Below, piece after piece: positions 61,740 to 64,000 of a DNA stretch of 64,000 nucleotides. The DNA comes from CAZLXG01 sp964563585 (GTDB lineage: Bacteria > Bacteroidota > Bacteroidia > Flavobacteriales > Flavobacteriaceae). The first letter of the stretch is position 1. Each line of letters starts with the position of its first letter. The position numbers and the translations under genes are program-made. Below the pieces are notes generated by a model. That model searched no databases, was not told where the DNA came from, and saw nothing but the letters and a program-made list of their open reading frames with translations. The stretch is from NCBI GenBank assembly GCA_964563585.1, contig CAZLXG010000001.1, positions 3,591 through 67,590 on the forward strand, in the 5' to 3' direction.

Positions 61740-62957
61740 CTATTCTGTATTTTCTTCTGTATAATCTGGATACAGAAAATGATTGTACGGGAAACGTGTT
61801 ACATGAATTTCTCTAACTTCATCGTAAACTCGCTTTTTAAAATCGTCTATATTTTCCTTATTTATGGCTGAAATAAACAATGCATTATTACCAACTTTAC
61901 TCATCCAAGTACTTTTCCATTCCTCTAAACTGTAATGTACTTCCGTTCTTTCGGCAATCAAATCTGTTTCATCAAAAGGTTCTGCTTCATAGGCATCAAT
62001 TTTATTAAACACCATAATTGTTGGCTTACCTGCACTTTCTATTTCACCTAAAATTTTACTTACAGACTCTATATGTTCTTCAAAATTAGGATGCGAAATA
62101 TCAACTACGTGCAGTAACAAATCGGCTTCTCTAACTTCATCTAATGTGCTTTTAAAACTGTCTACTAACTGTGTTGGTAGCTTTCTAATAAACCCAACGG
62201 TATCGGTTAATAAAAACGGCAAATTTTGTATAACTACTTTTCTAACGGTCGTATCAAGTGTTGCAAACAGCTTGTTTTCGGCAAAAACTTTGCTTTTGCT
62301 AATCACATTCATTAGGGTAGATTTTCCAACATTTGTGTAACCCACAAGCGCTACACGCACCATTTTACCACGATTACCACGTTGTACAGCCATTTGTTTA
62401 TCGATGGTTTTTATACGCGATTTTAATAAAGCAATTTTATCACGTACAATACGTCTATCTGTTTCAATTTCGGTTTCTCCAGGTCCACGCATTCCAATAC
62501 CACCTTTTTGTCGTTCAAGGTGCGTCCACATACCTTTTAAACGTGGTAATAAATATTCGCATTGCGCTAATTCAACCTGGGTTCTTGCATAACTTGTTTG
62601 GGCACGTTGCGCAAAAATATCGAGGATTAAATTGGTTCTATCTAATACTTTACATTCAAGAATTTTACTAATATTACGTTCTTGTGCCGCAGAAAGTTCA
62701 TCATCAAAAATAGCTGTTCCAATATTATTTTCTTCAATAAATTGGCGGACTTCTTCTATTTTACCTGTTCCTATAAATGTTTTAGGATTTGGCATGTCCA
62801 TTTTTTGAGTAAACCGTTTTACAGCATAACCGCCTGCGGTAAATGTTAAAAACTCCAACTCATCTAAATATTCTTTAGATTTTTCTTCGTCTTGGTTTTT
62901 AGTTATAACGCCTATTAAAACAGCTTTTTCTAAAGCAATATCTTTCTTTTCAATCAT
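61740..62957 (-). CDS. hflX: GTPase HflX
   Basis: 405 residues. The N-terminal HflX domain contains FTAGGYAVKRFTQKMDMPNPKTFIGTGK, and the linker ERQKGGIGMRGPGETEIETD is diagnostic. G1 is GYTNVGKST, G3 DTVGFI and G4 NKID. HflX binds ribosomes and splits or rescues stalled 70S particles under stress. It is divergent from the last gene; the repeat-filled spacer follows its stop. Confidence 0.96.
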   Translation of the reverse strand: MIEKKDIALEKAVLIGVITKNQDEEKSKEYLDELEFLTFTAGGYAVKRFTQKMDMPNPKTFIGTGKIEEVRQFIEENNIGTAIFDDELSAAQERNISKILECKVLDRTNLILDIFAQRAQTSYARTQVELAQCEYLLPRLKGMWTHLERQKGGIGMRGPGETEIETDRRIVRDKIALLKSRIKTIDKQMAVQRGNRGKMVRVALVGYTNVGKSTLMNVISKSKVFAENKLFATLDTTVRKVVIQNLPFLLTDTVGFIRKLPTQLVDSFKSTLDEVREADLLLHVVDISHPNFEEHIESVSKILGEIESAGKPTIMVFNKIDAYEAEPFDETDLIAERTEVHYSLEEWKSTWMSKVGNNALFISAINKENIDDFKKRVYDEVREIHVTRFPYNHFLYPDYTEENTE

Positions 62958-63030
62958 ATAAATAAATAATGCACAAGTTACGTAATTGCAACCATTTTAA
63001 TTTTTATATTTTTAGCACTAATTTTGATTT

Positions 63031-64000
63031 ATGACAAACGATTTAAAAGTTGATATTCCTATACGACACGATTTACAAACAGTAGCTTTTTATAATCTTG
63101 AAAATTTATTTGATACTCTTGATGATAAACATACTCACGATAATGATTTTTTGCCGAATTCAATTAAAAAATGGACACCTAAACGCTATAAAAATAAACT
63201 TAGAAAATTAGGGTTTGCTATTTCTAATATTGGAAAACAAGAAACAGGAAAACATCCTGCTATTATTGGTTTAGCAGAAGTTGAAAATGCTTTAGTTATT
63301 AAAGATTTAATAGCTTCAAAACATTTAAAAGATTATAGTTACGGTTTTGTGCATTACGACTCGTTAGATGAACGCGGTATTGATGTGGCTTTGTTATACG
63401 ACACCGAGGCTTTTGAAGTTATTACTTCGGAAACTTTTACAATTCAATTAATTGATGATAAAGGTGAACCTGATTATACAAGAGATATTCTTTTGGTTTC
63501 GGGAAAACTAGATAATGAACCTATTCATGTTATAGTAAACCATTGGTCTTCTAGGCGTGAAGGTTCAAAAGAAACAGAACATAAACGTATTGCTTCTTCT
63601 GATAAAGTTGCAGAAATTATTACGTCTTTAAGACTAAATGATACGGATGCAAAAATTATTGTTATTGGCGATTTTAATGATGACCCAAATAGTACGAGCG
63701 TACAAAAACTAGTAAAAAATCAAAATTTATTTAATCCTATGGAAGTTTTGCTCACGCGTTCTAGAGGTACCACTTCATACCAATTTAAATGGAATTTATT
63801 CGACCAAATATTATTCACCACCAATTTTTTTGAAGCAACTCCCGATACTTTAAGTTTTGATGAAGCCAATATTTTTGATAATGAGTTTTTAAAACTTTTT
63901 AATGGTAAATATAAAGGCAAACCTTTTAGAACTTATGTAGGGGCAAAATATAAAGGTGGTTATAGCGACCATTTTCCAGTATATGCTATTTTTAAGAAGT
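63031..64000 (+). CDS. Endonuclease/exonuclease/phosphatase family protein (3' end outside window)
   Basis: At least 323 residues, ATG at 63031, open to the right edge. The EEP motifs are present: FYNLENLFDT, IGLAEVENALV (metal Glu), GIDVALLYD, VNHWSSRREG, VIGDFNDDPN (Asp/Asn) and GGYSDHFPVYAIF (final Asp-His). There is no signal peptide, so it is cytosolic. Members hydrolyse phosphodiesters in DNA, RNA or lipids; the substrate is unknown. The final SDH motif lies near the window end, so only a few residues are missing. Confidence 0.92.
   Translation, partial: MTNDLKVDIPIRHDLQTVAFYNLENLFDTLDDKHTHDNDFLPNSIKKWTPKRYKNKLRKLGFAISNIGKQETGKHPAIIGLAEVENALVIKDLIASKHLKDYSYGFVHYDSLDERGIDVALLYDTEAFEVITSETFTIQLIDDKGEPDYTRDILLVSGKLDNEPIHVIVNHWSSRREGSKETEHKRIASSDKVAEIITSLRLNDTDAKIIVIGDFNDDPNSTSVQKLVKNQNLFNPMEVLLTRSRGTTSYQFKWNLFDQILFTTNFFEATPDTLSFDEANIFDNEFLKLFNGKYKGKPFRTYVGAKYKGGYSDHFPVYAIFKK

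Noticed and set aside
1..64000. CRISPR array, tRNA or rRNA genes, prophage or IS element
   Set aside because: No regularly spaced repeats, cloverleaf sequences, rRNA-like blocks, transposase or integrase genes were seen; the repeats found are dispersed and short.

Overview
The window is AT-rich chromosomal DNA from a member of the Bacteroidota, almost certainly a marine-type Flavobacteriaceae. The evidence is gldD and gldE of the gliding/type IX secretion lineage, a T9SS-sorted metalloprotease, promoters of the TTTG-N19..21-TAnnTTTG kind, few visible Shine-Dalgarno sites, DUF2480/DUF3078 genes next to a suf operon, a bacterial GGGP-synthase homologue and an L21 protein with the long C-terminal extension seen in this group. 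Two runs of exactly 100 N (37657-37756 and 50352-50451) are scaffold gaps. No rRNA, tRNA, CRISPR array, phage or intact insertion sequence was found.

Layout. 1-2.6 kb: 3' part of a sensor histidine kinase, a zinc-ribbon membrane protein, a HIT hydrolase, greA with a hairpin-rich leader, and a Rieske-like lipoprotein. 2.6-9.7 kb (minus strand): a vitamin-uptake neighbourhood. A TPP riboswitch precedes a TonB-dependent receptor, and a YkoF-like thiamine-binding protein, a PnuC-family transporter and a NadR-like kinase fused to DUF4301 lie just upstream on the same strand, with arfB, a GGGP-synthase homologue and a phosphopantetheinyl transferase. 9.7-17.3 kb: ahcY, a repeat-rich spacer, rpmA-rplU, a catalytic/non-catalytic pair of M16 peptidases and a DMT exporter. 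17.4-23.8 kb: an HMA-type metal-binding lipoprotein, mutY-ssb-gldE-gldD on the minus strand, then HU, a 30-residue basic protein and RNase G on the plus strand. 24-33 kb: an OmpA lipoprotein, exonuclease III, a 1143-residue outer-membrane protein and sdhCAB. 33-39.5 kb: an OMP of unknown function, a 10-Asp-box beta-propeller protein, a broken glycine-rich membrane-protein gene beside the first gap, and a T9SS metalloprotease truncated by that gap.

39.6-47 kb: aminopeptidase P, aspartate kinase divergent from an ACT-domain protein, a BrnQ carrier, an alpha/beta hydrolase, two tandem paralogous CxxC mini-proteins and thiL. 47-51.6 kb: four consecutive lipoprotein genes (choice-of-anchor-B propeller, seven-repeat propeller, MbnP-like, MbnH/MauG-like di-haem enzyme), probably a cell-surface copper-linked module. 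51.6-61.5 kb: the suf operon, sufA-B-[lactonase-like lipoprotein]-[lipoprotein]-C-D-S-[lipoprotein]-E-T-[dead lipocalin-like gene]-DUF2480, followed by DUF3078. 61.7-64 kb: hflX, and an endonuclease/exonuclease/phosphatase gene running off the end.

The most noteworthy signals are: the riboswitch whose downstream region carries a REP-like repeat and a start-proximal palindrome; the kinase-DUF4301 fusion that hinges on an A6 run; the five-hairpin RNase G leader; the MbnP/MbnH lipoprotein cluster without a methanobactin operon; lipoprotein genes embedded in the suf operon; and a dispersed repeat family, one copy of which reaches into the apparent sufS N-terminus.
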